A stretch of 64,000 nucleotides of DNA from Paragonimus skrjabini miyazakii. Lineage: Eukaryota > Platyhelminthes > Trematoda > Plagiorchiida > Troglotrematidae. The notes below the pieces were generated by a model, which ran no database searches, was not told where the DNA came from, and saw only the letters and a program-made list of their open reading frames with translations. The stretch spans positions 88,101-152,100 of the forward strand of contig JTDE01000731.1 of the NCBI GenBank assembly GCA_014338405.1. Reading direction: 5' to 3'. Positions 13,930 through 25,490 of this stretch are shown here, in pieces (position 1 is the first letter of the stretch; every line of letters begins with the position of its first letter). A program made the position numbers and the translations under genes.

Positions 13930-15445
13930 AACAGGAAAAAACGATTCGGAGTGAGGACAAACTGGCTGATAATCTGGAACGAATTTTGCAGTAAAGAAAA
14001 TTTACAGCAGTTGATTTCGACAGATTCAAACCGATCGGCTCAACCATCCGTTGTTTATACGGTCCAATGAAGATCCACAAACCAAACCATCCGCTGAGAC
14101 ATATCCTTGTTATATACAGCTCACCCTGTCATGCGGCCGAAAAGTAGATAGCATAATAGTTCAAACCAATTCGCCAGAACCTATATCCCCGTAGTCTACG
14201 TGACACTTTTGAGTTTGTTGTCAATAGTGAAAATATTGACACCCACAATAAGCACTTGTGTTCCCTAGACGTATGTTCATTATTCACAAATGTCCCCTTG
14301 TTAGAGATTATCAATTTTATTCTTGAATACACTGAGAAATCGAATGTCTAAATGAGTATACTATCACCAGTGCTTAAAGTGCTTCTGTTGAGCTGTACAC
14401 TCAGTATGCGATTCAAGTTAATCAACGAGTTTTACCGCCAGCCTGACGGAGTTGCGATGCCTTACCCCTAGGCCAATTACTGGCAGATATATTTAGGGAC
14501 ATACTGGAAATTCAACAGCTAAACCGCATTATTGGGAATGTGTGTTTCTACGGGTGATACGTAGGTGGCATTTTGCGGTAGTGAACCCGGACCAGAATCT
14601 ACCCGACGTTGTAAAAAAGTTCAGTCAAACACATTCACTTTTGAAACAAAGTCGGGTAACACGTTCCATTTTCTGGACGTAAGTCTGAAAAGATAACCAG
14701 ATGGAACTTTCCTGCGTTTGATTCATCGTAAAGCAACGTGGAATGAGAAGTACACAAATCTTAATAGGTTTGTGCCGCGCAAACAGAGATGTAACCTTGT
14801 GGGATGTTTTGCCAGCAGAATCAGAAAAATCTGTCCTCCAACAGAACTGGAAATGAAAATAATTGCTAATAAGTTAGAAGAAAATGTCTATCTCGAACAT
14901 TTTATAACCTGGAACGTGATCCGATTGTCACGATGGAAAAAAACATCTTAATCCGTCTACGGCTAAAGAGTGACAACGTGACAGAAAGACTGAACCATCG
15001 GCCACTTCCGATCATCAAACGCCTCTTCCCGGCAGTATCATTACAGAGCTGGTTCACTAGTTCGCCCCTGATTACTTTGAGTTTGAAAGACAAAGTGTTC
15101 GTCGTCGATCAATGCTTGTTGGTGTATTCCTCCTGCTGCTGTTTTACAGTGGAATACGTAGGTCGGATGACTAAGCGTTTGTCCGAACGAACCGAAGAAC
15201 ACCATTCTACCTGGCTTGGAACCGATTTGACTAAATCCAGTAACACCTCAGTAGCTGCACATCTTGCGGAAACGCACCATCACGTTGACCCAAATTAGGC
15301 CTTTCACATAATTTACAAAATTCCGGCTAACCACCCTAATCTGATCAGACAACAAACGGTAGGTATCGCGGAATCAATTGCTATTCGATTACGCAATCCG
15401 GTTATTTGTTCTCAAAAGAAGTTTGTACAAACCCTGTAGTTGCAG
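13930..15445 (+). mobile_element. Penelope-like element copy 1 (RT plus GIY-YIG), decayed
   Basis: This is a Penelope-like retroelement on the + strand, broken by many frameshifts and stops. In order: an RT block with LYGPMKIHKPNHPLR (the usual LPKTHKP motif) near 14055-14105; SLDVCSLFTNVPLLEII near 14260-14310; a QPDGVAMP.PLGQ remnant near 14430-14480; FHFLDVSLK near 14668-14695; a block from LIHRKATW to FVPRKQR in the 14718-14951 frame; then the C-terminal GIY-YIG-type region with EYVGRMTKRLSERTEEHH...WL in the 14933-15298 frame. The end AESIAIRLRNPVICSQKKFV lies near 15370-15430. The active-site YxDD segment is lost (the frame breaks near 14540-14600). Elements of this group encode an RT fused to a GIY-YIG endonuclease. 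It lies about 1 kb upstream of the first visible antiporter exon. Confidence 0.9.
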
Positions 15446-16442
15446 TGGTCAAAGGTCACACCATTAAGGTCAACCTCGACTTCTGTGACCTAACTCTGGG
15501 TGGATCTCAAAACCACTTGTGCCCAAACAACAATGGCTCGTTGTCTGATTGGCTTAGTCCTTTGTTTGGAATATGGTACCCCACTATACGGACCACCGGT
15601 AGTTTTCTTGATACTGATCCAGTTTTGTTGAATATATATAGTTGTAACGATCTGATGAGAAATTGTCGCCAGCATTGTCTTCCATAACTCAGTGAGAATC
15701 TTCTCGAGATGCTACACAGCTCAAATTGTGTTTCGGTTGATCACCTGAAATAATGCATCATCGCTAGTCAACAATAACAGAGGTCTCCTTGTCTCGTTAC
15801 AAATAGTATATTGTGTACATTTACCAGACTAATTTAATGCGAATTCTTTCTGATTGTTCCATATTGTCCTTGGCCAATGATAAATGGTCATAAATGGGCG
15901 AAATGAACACTTTGTTTTGTAAACTGGCACGGTCCTAGCATGTTTAACTTAAACATCTCCTATTAATCTATGTTTATTCTGACCGACTTGATAAAACTCT
16001 GCGCATGCTGGGATTACAATATGATCGATGTATGAGCTACGTTTTAGCAAAATAGTGATGTTACTGACCCGTATGTTTTACACACACCCTGTTTCCTTTA
16101 GTCCAACGATTGCCTGTTTTAATTTCGTTTCGGATACTGCCCCTAATTTATTAGACGAAACCACTGCTTCACAAATTGGGAGATATCGTCCCTTAGGACG
16201 ATGTGAGAACTTGATAGTGAGGATGGAAAACTTTACGAGGTGTTCTTCACATACGTGGATTACTGTTGTATTCCTTAATGTTTATTTGGTGATTCGAGTT
16301 TGACTGTCCAAACTGTTCTTTGTTTCTGACTGTTAGTCTTACCAATGTGACTGACAGTTTAATTTTTTTCGCATCGTATCACCATGTTATGCTCATGATT
16401 CAGATCTCTTTGTCATTTATCCATTCTCGTTCGTGTTCTCAG
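15446..16442. other. Unassigned sequence upstream of the antiporter exon
   Basis: This is probably intron of the antiporter gene. The 16028-16303 frame resembles no known protein, and I found no exon of the antiporter's transmembrane core here. Confidence 0.4.
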
Positions 16443-16808
16443 TGACTCCTACGTTTCGTGAACAGTATGCCTCAATGCACCATCAAACTGTGGAAAAATT
16501 GGCAGAAATCGAAGAAAACGACTACGATCAGAACGAACTGACACGCTCCAAATCAGATGCTGCAGCTATCTTAGATGATCAACAAAATTCAAATGTCTTG
16601 GAAGCTGATGTAACTCATGGGGCTGGAACAGCTGTAGGCAGTCTCAGTTTAGTGTGTCAGATGCCAGCCACCCCGAAGGAGCGTGGTTTGGCCTGCGTTA
16701 AATCAATGCGACAAACACTGGCTGCTCTCTGGTGGTTTGTACAGCCCATCTTGTTTTCGCTAATTGGGTCCGAGGTGAATCTGACACAAATAGCCGGACA
16801 ATCAATTG
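16443..16808 (+). CDS. SLC9B/NHA-type Na+/H+ antiporter, internal exon (C-terminal half)
   Basis: First of three visible exons of a sodium/hydrogen antiporter of the CPA2/NHA group (vertebrate SLC9B1/SLC9B2). It opens after the acceptor TTCTCAG and closes before the donor G|GTACG in phase 1. Most of it encodes a hydrophilic, acidic stretch (an EKLAEIEENDYDQNEL segment and onward), which I take to be an inserted cytosolic loop. Then comes LWWFVQPILFSLIGSEVNLT, which aligns with the conserved family helix 'FQPLLFGLIGAEV'. In the family this helix lies in the transport domain, after the ion-binding Asp pair. The earlier helices, including that Asp pair, are not in these exons; they may lie upstream of the Penelope-like copy or outside the window. 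Family assignment is strong; boundaries come from splice consensus only. Confidence 0.85.
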
Positions 16809-19154
16809 GTACGTTTGTTCATACACCAGGAATTTTCTGTTTAGTTTGTTTTCATGTTGACACTGTTCATTCTGTATAACAATTTAATTAAAATTGCATT
16901 ATACGAAGAAGCAAATGTCATCACCACAGACTCATAGAATACCATGTTTGCTAACCTTCACCAGGAAACTATTAACGTTCTAAAAATACACGCCTTAATC
17001 CCGGTCCACCTTCTGTATCACTTATGAGAGTTCTGCCCCTATCTTAACTCAAGCCGTTCACGCGCCTTCACAAAACGTTCGGAAACACTGGTCAAATAGT
17101 TAGTCCCATATGGGTTGTGCTCGGTCAAACACAGTGGTGTCGAAAAAAATTGTCGCCTCAACCAAGACACTTAGCTGAATGCGTAGATGAATAGTGTAAA
17201 GTTATTTTACGTAATTTAATAATACTTTTTGGGACATGTTCAATAAACCTTTGGAAGCAAAGTGTAACCAATCGTTATTTTCTATTCTGGAGTTTCGCTC
17301 TCATTAATGCTCGTCAGAAGTGTATATCCTTTCCACGACCGGGTCTAGGATACTGGCTACATGACACAGCCGTGTTGATCATTGCGCGACGCTATTAGCC
17401 TCATATTAGGCACGACCGACTCGTCATATGTGAACACTCAGCTACACTGGCTTGTAAGTAATGCTTTGATTATCCGGTCGTCTCGAGAGGAGATACAATA
17501 ACTATCTTTGTTTATTCCAATCAATGACCCATCGATTAGGACTTTCTTCCGAGTTTAAATCACAGAAATCACTAACCTTTCGGGCGATATTTTGATTACG
17601 GATGAGTAACAGGGGAGAAGGGCAGAGGTCAGCTGCAGTTTAAAGGCTTACGACGCGCGTCCTCTCAGTTTCGGTTTTACTCTAGCGTATATGTTCAGGC
17701 ATGGGACCAGTTGATTGATATACTGTTACAACGGTTAGCTACGAACACACACTTACCTCGATAAATTGGAAAGTCTTTATTACACTTGGAGCAGGAAACT
17801 GAATCACAGTGCTCTCTGAAGCTTTCACGAACAAAAATAGTGTGTCAGATATCACGTTATTGAATAAGCGAAGGTGAACGGTAGAGAGGGAAAAGAAGAG
17901 GTCTTATTAGAGGCATGTGCTTCGTTATGCAAGCCTATTTGTTAAGCGGAACAAATTATATAGCTGTCACGTGTCATAACCTATATGATTGCTACTAACA
18001 TTATATGGATTGCAAAAGCTCCATAGCTTGGTTAACCCAATAAGGTGATTTTTTCATGCTGTGCACTAGTGTTTCAGGTTTCTATTGAGATGATGGCTTC
18101 TTCCCACAATGACCCTGAGCGCGCGTGAGTGACAAAACACCGTGTTTGCCTCACTTGATATATTTGTTTCGTCACCCCATCCGGTCTGTTGAGGTGGAAT
18201 CAATTAGGCTTGACCTAACAGTAGCTCGCATATGTAACTCTCGGGACAGGACTGTGGTAGTCTACAAGCAGAAAAACAAACAATCTCTCTGTCTATCGAG
18301 ATTAAAATGAAATAATCCTTCTTTGACGGACTATACAACGCTGCCAAAAGATGCGTGAATCACGAGATAAGTCTATGGTCGATGGCGTTTTGAACAATTT
18401 CGTCGATTTTCATATCATAGCTGGCAATTTTTGCACGACAGTGTATAAAAAACAGTACGTTTGATAAGTGTCATTATAACGAAAATGAAACAACAGGTAA
18501 TCAAAATTCATTGGCAACTAGTTGGACAACAACCGACTGCTACCGACGATCAGTTCGATTTTGTATTTCGTCCTGTGACTGTTATGGATGTTTAGTGGAT
18601 GTACGCAGAGAACGTTTTGACTTTCTGGAACAGCTTTCAGAAGGTCGACAGGATATAATGGTTCCTTTCGACTTTAATCCTGGTACCATTTTGGTTGAGT
18701 TGCGGTTGCACGGATTAACTGGTTAGAATAAATGTTTTCCTGTAAACTTAATAGTCGCTTCTTGTTTGTTTGGTTTCACTCGCTTGAGTCACTTGGAGCA
18801 GCACCATCTCAACTAAGCTATACAGTGCTACGATTTTGCGAATTCTTTGTAACAGTTTGTTTATGGAAACCAAGAAGCTATTTTCTATATGCGGATTAAG
18901 CTGTTCATTAGTACGGCCTAAGCTCTGTAGATAAACTGTACAAAAGTCTTTCTGTCTTCTGTGTAAAAGACTGTCAAAGAAAAACGTGTGTACGTTCTCA
19001 GTCCATGAGTTGTGATGTTTAATAATCAACGATTCACTTCCACTATAAATAAAAACGGTTTTAGAACCACTGAAAAACAATCAACCTTTGCAAATTTTCA
19101 GGACATGTCCACATGATTGACTTCAATTAATTCCGTTGACTGTTTAATTGTTAG
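16809..19154 (+). other. Intron of the antiporter gene
   Basis: A 2.35-kb intron, G|GTACG...TTGTTAG|GC. It joins ATT-G to GC-CAA, so the reading frame continues as SIG-QGIASLL. Inside, the frames at 18125-18310, 18511-18726 and 19080-18748 match no recognised family. No mobile element was identified. Confidence 0.7.
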
Positions 19155-19369
19155 GCCAAGGTATAGCATCTCTGCTGATTGCTGTGACGGTTCGTATGGG
19201 AGCAACCATTGTGGCGGTACTTCCATCTAAACTGAATATGAAAGAACGTTTATTTGTCGGATTCTCTTGGCTCCCGAAAGCAACTGTCCAGGCAGCTGTG
19301 GGTCCAATTGCACTGGACACGGCCCGAAGACAAAACGCTGGACCGGAGATCATTGGTTATGGAGAGCAG
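19155..19369 (+). CDS. SLC9B/NHA-type Na+/H+ antiporter, second visible exon
   Basis: A 215-nt exon that enters in phase 1 after TTGTTAG and leaves in phase 0 at GAGCAG|GTATG. It encodes GQGIASLLIAVTVRMGA, a transmembrane helix, then LNMKERLFVGFSWLPKATVQ and AAVGPIALDTAR. The WLPKATVQAAVGPIALDTA stretch is the best signature here: vertebrate NHA2 has WMPKATVQAVLGPLALETA at the same place, and its basic residue (here the Lys of PKAT) is conserved. This exon alone is enough to assign the family. No frameshift or stop is present, so the gene appears to be functional. Confidence 0.93.
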
Positions 19370-22300
19370 GTATGTTTTTTACTGGCTGTGTAAATTATAT
19401 CTCCAAAAGGATTGTTGCTTTTCTGTGTTTTGTACAGAACAGCAATTGGTTTTAATATGCTGAATGACAGTCTTTCATCTAAACGTTAACATCGAGATAT
19501 CTGCAAAGTCTGCAGGCTATCAGTTGAACATATAATGAATACTGTCAGAAAAACTTCAGTGGCAGTGGGTTGTTGTGTTCGGAGTATTGCGTTATGAGTC
19601 GTAGGTGTGAAACGTGAATTTTGCAGCGCAAATACCACCCTTCAAGCATCTAGGTTTTTGATTACTATCGAATGTACTGGCACTCTCAAACAACATGTTA
19701 ATGTAATCAACTGCCTCTATGCGATCTATTCAGTCACCGGTACACCAGTCTTATACTGGAGGCACAACAGTCTTCTGGACTGACTGGTTCATCATTGTTA
19801 TTGTCCAGTGACTGTCTTTCGATCCACAAAGCAAGAAGTTTGTAGCACCATCCTTGGAGGTTACAGAAAATAGCAAATAGGTAGATGTATAAGTTATACT
19901 TTCCATCCGATCTATATTTTGGTTTGTCCCTTAGTACAAGTAATCAGTAACGCGACTATGTGCAACAATAGTGAGTTCAGCTCAACCAAGTTCTCATGAC
20001 AACTATGAAGTTGATCTCACTTTAAGCATGAACAACTTATCAAATGGCCAGGTCAAGTGGTTTATGAGTTACGTTCATGTTACTCAAGTGCCTCGTTGAG
20101 AGATGTAACTGCCTTGTTACCTCAATTTGGTCACCCCGTGTGTCTTAGGCAGTGGCCCATCACGATTCTGGTTGCATTTTGCACATTTTACACTTCGTCG
20201 AATTGACGAATACTTTAGAAAAGCGGTCCTTCTGGTAGATATTGGTCCAACAGAATTAAAAATTGTGAACCGTCTAACACAACGTGAAGCATTCCCTTTT
20301 ACCAGTCTCAAACAGTCACTAAGCCAGAAATTGTTTTGGGAGCCCCGAAGTAAAATGTTGAATCGCCAGCCCAATTTTTTTCTCGAGGGTTAGCTCAGGT
20401 AACAGAGTCGTTTGGTCACTGTTCGCCGAACACACTCACTGATTACTTGTATGCTGTCCTACTCATGTACACGACAGGTCTGCTTTGATACCCAAATAAT
20501 TTCAAGCATTTTGTCTACGATCTTCTCGTGCTGAGTTAAACAAGATGTTTGATTGACAGCAAACGGGTGTTTGTAATTTGGTGCGAGTATATTTCAGGCA
20601 ATTCTACATATGATAAATAAGAGCACTTCACTAGTTTCACTTAGGTAACCGAATATATGAAGATTGCTCTCCTCTGACGAGCGTACACTGGGACATAAAA
20701 CCTATGACCTGTTCTGCTTAACAACCTTTTAGATTCACATTTAACCAATACAAAAAGCATAGCTTGTATAAATGAGAATAGGGTAATCCATTACTATCTA
20801 CCAGATAACAGTCGTGTAGCAAGCAGAACGACCTATGTATATCCAAGTAGGAGTATGACCAGCTCCCATTGTCCAGAAAGGATGTCATTCAGACTACAGT
20901 GTTTTACAAGTCTCTACTGTCTTCCAGCTATTATCGACGAGATCGTAAGAAAAATGGTCATACACCTTTACGAAACCGGAGACGATGCTGTCAAAGATAA
21001 AACAAATATCTGCGGATTCAGTTGGATTGCCCATGAAAATGGGCACGTTGACTATTTCCGTCCGTTTAGAATGAATGTCAAGTTGAAAATAAAATAAACT
21101 TTCTATCTATAGCTAGTTTACATTTAACCACGCAACGTTGTTTTTTTGTTGTGGAGCTTTAGTGAGGCTGATCGGTTGAAGGCAATCAATGGAATCTTGC
21201 AGACAGGCATAGTAGTCATTTCCTTCTACATCCTAAGCGGCTCAGCAATACGAAACGTCTGTTTCTACACAACCTGAATGACATCGGCCAGACTGAAAGG
21301 GCAGACGCTGTCCGAACTGATCACATGGATTAAGCCGACCCGAGATCACAGTTCCTATAGTTCAAGCAATGGAAAATCGGCCAACAGAAGTGATCGCTTT
21401 GCTTCTCTGTCTGTGTACGCCAGGGCGTGCAACCGTCTACTTCTCTCAGCTCTGAACTGATGCCAGGAAATTAAGTTATCCTCTGAAGACGAGACCCTGT
21501 GGGTTGGTGAACCTTCAGAAGATTTCACGATAAAGCGGGCCATGGGAATCTTGCCTGACATACTGAAAGTGACTCTAATAGAAGATTTTAGCTACAAAAT
21601 TTTGATAGAAGGTCCATCTAAGCGAGTTATCTATGAGCACATGCAACAAGTGGACTGTTGGTGATTGGTATAAAGGAACACAGTTTTGCCTTTCATTTGC
21701 CAGTCTGATTTGGGCGAACACTGTTTAAATTCCGTCTCAACTGTTTTGTCTCTACAATTTCTCATGCCCTCCGGACTTCCAGTCCTTTAAGTTTCAACCA
21801 TTTCTTAATATTGGTGAATGTTATTCTCATTCATTTCCTGCCAGTCATACACTCATGCCCTGCTATGAAAGCTTTTCTTCATTCAACATTTTCTGAACTA
21901 CCCATGAAAACAAGTTGTTGTCTATGATTTACTGGCTGAAACGATCAACTCGCGTGGCAGAAAAACAAGAAAGAAAAGTACATAAACTAACCAATCAAAT
22001 TCAAGCATAACACACTAATCGCAGTATTCACATAACGAATGACAAACTTCTGTAACCGTTTCATGTAAACCCGTCAATGTCACATGTCAGAACACAAAAC
22101 AGTTTGTGTCCAAAGAAGAAGGCATGTAGGCCAGTAAAGCTAAATTGATTGAAAATATTTCAGCCACACTGTGCACATGATGTGGCCTCTTGCGCGCCGT
22201 GATCTTAACCAGCCGTATCACAAACGTGAGATTGTTTGTCGTCATTGAACAACAAATAAAAACCAAATTAACGGAAAAGGATTCGTCTAAAATTTCAAAC

Positions 22301-22464
22301 ACTTAACAAGTGGTGAATGTTCGGGGATTTAGGTTATTTCAACCTAACTGAGAAGTCCTGATCACGGGGTTATCGATTGGATAGAACAGAGTGATTCTGT
22401 TCATTCTCCTTTCGAAATGATCGGGCAAGCTGAACACTATTCATACAAGGTTGTGGTTGAGCGT

Positions 22465-22700
22465 TTGGATTTGATTATTCGGTCATGCCTATTGTGAGGT
22501 TGCTGGCGTGGTGGTTAATACGCTAGTCTCACAAGCACGAGGGTCAGAGTGCAAACTCCGATCCGGACAAGGATATGCACTACTGATGAGCTCTAATAAG
22601 AGCGAAACTCGAGTCTAGTGCTTCCTTTCGAAGCGGGCTAGCCGAAAGGCTTATCTGAATGCAAAGGCCGCGATCGAGTGTGGGTGATGTTCAATTTTGA
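22465..22700 (+). mobile_element. tRNA-derived SINE with hammerhead ribozyme, copy 1 (intact core)
   Basis: Homology to the copies at 35.8 and 54.2 kb runs from GATTATTCGGTCATGCCT through a tRNA-like head (a TGGCGTGGTGG A-box-like stretch; the B box is degenerate, GAGTGCAAACTCCG), the hammerhead at 22577-22621, and a shared tail ending GGGTGATGTTCAATTTTGAAA. It lies in the sense orientation in the last antiporter intron, about 150 bp before the final exon. The organisation (tRNA-like Pol III promoter followed by a hammerhead) matches schistosome SM-alpha elements. What supplies its retrotransposition machinery cannot be told from this window. Confidence 0.85.
22577..22621 (+). ncRNA. Type I hammerhead ribozyme (predicted active)
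   Basis: All catalytic pieces are present in order. Stem I 5' strand GCACTA (22577-22582); core CTGATGA (22583-22589); stem II GCTCT-AATA-AGAGC (22590-22603); core GAAA (22604-22607), whose last A opens stem III; a very short stem III with palindromic ACTCGAGT; the cleavage triplet GTC (22613-22615); and stem I 3' strand TAGTGC (22616-22621), a perfect partner of GCACTA. Self-cleavage is expected after C22615. A minimal stem III of 2-4 bp is known for retroelement-associated hammerheads, which may act as dimers. Activity is inferred from the motif and has not been tested. Confidence 0.88.
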
Positions 22701-22843
22701 AATAACTTAAAAAGTGAACAAATTGTTTTTTGAGTTTCAAGTAGCGTGTTTTGAACCACTGGTAAGGAATCAGCTGTCGACAAACTGAGATGAAAAGTCA
22801 CAGTTTTATGTTCTCCATTTCGTATTCACCCTCCCTTCAAAAG

Positions 22844-23089
22844 GTGCTTACACTGGCCGCACTCGCCATCCTGATTACCGCTCCGTTAGGTGCAATTCTC
22901 ATGCCCCTGACTGCACCATATTTACTCCGCCAGGATCTGAGCGCATCAGAAGTAATGGTGTCCAGAACCCGTCGCTCCACTGCTGGCATTATTCAGTCCG
23001 ATCAACCCCCTGCACATTCCACCCCTGTGGGTCCCGCCTCTGCGGCAGACAGCAAACCAGCTAACACAAGCACCAGCATATCGCACTAA
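22844..23089 (+). CDS. SLC9B/NHA-type Na+/H+ antiporter, terminal exon
   Basis: Starts after the acceptor TTCAAAAG in phase 0 and ends at TAA. It opens with VLTLAALAILITAPLGAIL, matching the last transmembrane helix of NHA2 (family form: AFLAILITAPNGAL). A short cytosolic tail follows, rich in Ser, Thr, Ala and Pro (residues after about position 45). The tail resembles no known domain and is likely species-specific. The acceptor is weak (AAAAG) but is supported by reading frame and family alignment. Joined with the two exons before it, this gives about 275 residues of the antiporter's C-terminal half. Confidence 0.9.
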   Translation: MLTLAALAILITAPLGAILMPLTAPYLLRQDLSASEVMVSRTRRSTAGIIQSDQPPAHSTPVGPASAADSKPANTSTSISH

Positions 23090-23420
23090 GCCCGTAGTGC
23101 ACAATGAATTGCTCACCACCCCATACCATCCCCCAGCAATGCTAATAAGTGCTCGTGCCAGGCTGCATTGTAAGTGTGCACACATAACTACGCACCTCCA
23201 GACTGGACCCCCTACCGCGTACTCTTTTACAACAACTTCACAGTAGTTTGCCGAAGTCATGCAAGCACATCGATATGTCACGTTTATTTTCTACAACACA
23301 GCTAATACTTGATTGTCTGTTAGTAGTATACGCGTATCTACAAGCGTTTATTAGTTTGTTAGCCTGTTCACTCTGTTATATAGAGCGGCCGTTTTCCTTC
23401 AAATAAAAGTCTGTATAAAG
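23090..23420 (+). promoter_or_regulatory. 3' UTR with polyadenylation signal of the antiporter gene
   Basis: A canonical AATAAA (23402-23407) lies about 315 nt after the stop codon and marks a plausible transcript end near 23420. Nothing else is recognised in the UTR. Confidence 0.65.
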
Positions 23421-24380
23421 AATAACTTATTTTCTAGGTTGCACCGGATAGCTAAAACCGTCCACTCCATTCTATCCCTTGTAACTCCTATTCTCGCTAA
23501 TAGTCACATATAACCATTATGTCCACTAGTGCTAATCGATAAATTTGGTTGGATAGATAAAACCATGTTTTGTTTCTACAGAAACATGTTAACAGGTTTG
23601 ACTCAACAGACTAACAAGCTGAGTGCACATTCTACTTTATTCTCCAGGTCAGGTCATCGAAGTTGTATTTGTACACATCAGCGTGTCCTTGTATTGTAGC
23701 TTCTGAGTCAGATATTGCTTTTGTTATAAAAGCTTGCTTGGTGATTCATAAGTTTGGTGGCAGTCATGTGAATGTGCTTGTTGACGCAATTGGAAGCTGA
23801 TTTTCACTAACTCCTGGCATAGCTTCGCAGCTGGGCTGACAGAAAACAGGCCAGGATTTTTTTAAATGGATCTTTTCATGAGTGAAAAAATTACCATCCA
23901 AATCACCGGTGATGCATTTACAATGCTCAATAGCTGCATCGGTGAGTGTCAGCGCTATTCAAGATAAACGTTACATAATAGATAATTCCCCAAGAACATT
24001 TAGTGGAAACCGAATACACAGTAGGATGGTTGAATCACGAAGTTTTGTGAAACTTTCAGTCCCTTCGCGTGACTTCGTGGCTCTGCTAGTATAACACATG
24101 CCATGAGGGGAACTGAAAGTTTCGAAGCTGTTTCAAATCCAATCAAAGACTGCATTTGTCACAGATGTATCACTGGAAAATTGGCCAATTTCTGATGCTA
24201 CTCACCAAAAAATCAAATTTGACTAAGCAGACTTACAAAGGCAAGGCAGCAAACGGTTGACCAACTCAGTAGAATTCCTACCTCGACATACACCGTGGGT
24301 ACACTCGTTTCACATAACTACCAATGTTTTGGTATAAACTATGCCTAGATAAGTAGTTTCTGCCACTACAATCAGTGTAG
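23421..24380. other. Unassigned; may include decayed 5' part of Penelope-like copy 2
   Basis: No clear coding signal. Weak open stretches at 23882-24094 precede the recognisable part of the next Penelope-like element and may be its eroded 5' region, but I see no diagnostic motif. Confidence 0.35.
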
Positions 24381-24389
24381 GATCAACAA

Positions 24390-25490
24390 GTCAGCAAACA
24401 GTTATTTATTTGAAGCTGTTGTCTCTGGAAAATTTAAAACTTGTTTATGGGGCGTGGAAAATAACAGCAATGTGCGGTCCACATGGTCCACTCCTAGCTG
24501 ATTGCTGTATGGCTAAGGTAGAATCTGCACTAGGTGGAAAGTTGTCAAAGCCAAAACTGTACATGCGCTATCTAGACGACATCCTGACTATTTTTGAAAA
24601 TGTGAGTGCTTTTGAAAGCATTACTTTCGAAGTTAAATCAAGCACATCCCGAGCTGACTAGAGAGAACGAAGTAATCAACTACCTTCCGTTATTGGACAT
24701 TCTAGTTATCCGAAGATCAGACCACACTATAGGAAGATCTATTTACAGAAAGCTTACCTGGACAGGACAGTATGCACATTTTGAAAGCTTCTGTCCAGTA
24801 CAGTATAACAGAAGTCTAGTTCGAATACTTTTTCACAGAGCACGGATGCTATGCATGGAGTAAAACTTACTACAAGAATTAGGCACATTCACAGACACGT
24901 TGCGAACTAACGGGTACCCCTGCTGTTTATCAAGAAATATAACAATGTCACTATCACAAAGATACAGGAAAAAACGGCACCAAAGAAGATGGTATACCTA
25001 GAACTCCCGTTTCTAGGTGGTGGCTGGTCAACAATGACAAAAAGACGTCTAACAGCTGCGGTATCCAAATCTTATAACACTGTAAAACCATGTACAATAC
25101 AACGAACCACGGCCTTACTCGTCTCCTCGGCTACGAACAAACAGCCTACGTCTGTCACATCCCATTGTCTATACAAATATTTATGTAGTTGCAGTATGAG
25201 CTACATAGGGAGGATGAATCGACTGCTAGCTTCTCGTATCAAGGAGCATGTTCCCAAGTGGCTAGAAACGCCAGGCGCGTGCATAGAAACTGACGGACAG
25301 CACCCAGCATCATCAATAGCGAAACATATAGTCCAAACAGGACACAGAATCAAGGTTTGTGACACATTCTCCGTGATTTTTTGAAGCCACCGGAGACGTA
25401 TCCTCCAGTTTGCTGAGGTTCTGGCTATCAGACGTTATAATTCCCTTCTGTGTTTTCAAAAACAATTTGTGTTGACGTTGTGGCTGCCCT
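24390..25490 (+). mobile_element. Penelope-like element copy 2 (RT palm plus GIY-YIG)
   Basis: + strand Penelope-like relic. GPHGPLLADCCMAKVES corresponds to the family block VAMGSPLGPLLADVFMA. MRYLDDILTIF (24563-24595) keeps the catalytic double Asp. LPLLDILVIRRSDHTIG and YRKLTWTGQY follow in the 24606-24863 frame. The C-terminal frame 24989-25384 carries an LPFLGGGWSTMTKRRLTAAV stretch, then CLYKYLCSCSMSYIGR, a GIY-YIG-like core, and KEHVPKWLE. The end RRRILQFAEVLAIRRYNSLL lies near 25386-25445. Three or more frame changes break it. It is a different lineage from copies 1 and 5, because its GIY-YIG segment (SYIGRMNRLLASRIKEH) differs clearly from theirs (YVGRMT[KR]RLSER). Confidence 0.9.

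Larger units (their letters stand above)
19370..22843 (+). other. Intron of the antiporter gene, hosting a ribozyme SINE
   Basis: A 3.47-kb intron from CAG|GTATG to CAAAAG|GTGCTT. It contains the tRNA-derived SINE at about 22465-22700. The frames at 20127-20393 and 20855-21097 (+) are open but match no family I recognise; the first overlaps an equally long - strand frame, so neither is called as a gene. Confidence 0.7.

Noticed and set aside
15653..15685. CTGATGAGAAATTG near the end of Penelope-like copy 1, considered as a retroelement hammerhead
   Set aside because: No stem II hairpin and no separate GAAA box at the right distance.
20117..20393. Two opposed open frames of 85-88 codons in the antiporter intron
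   Set aside because: They shadow each other, neither resembles a known protein, and they lie between exons that join correctly without them.
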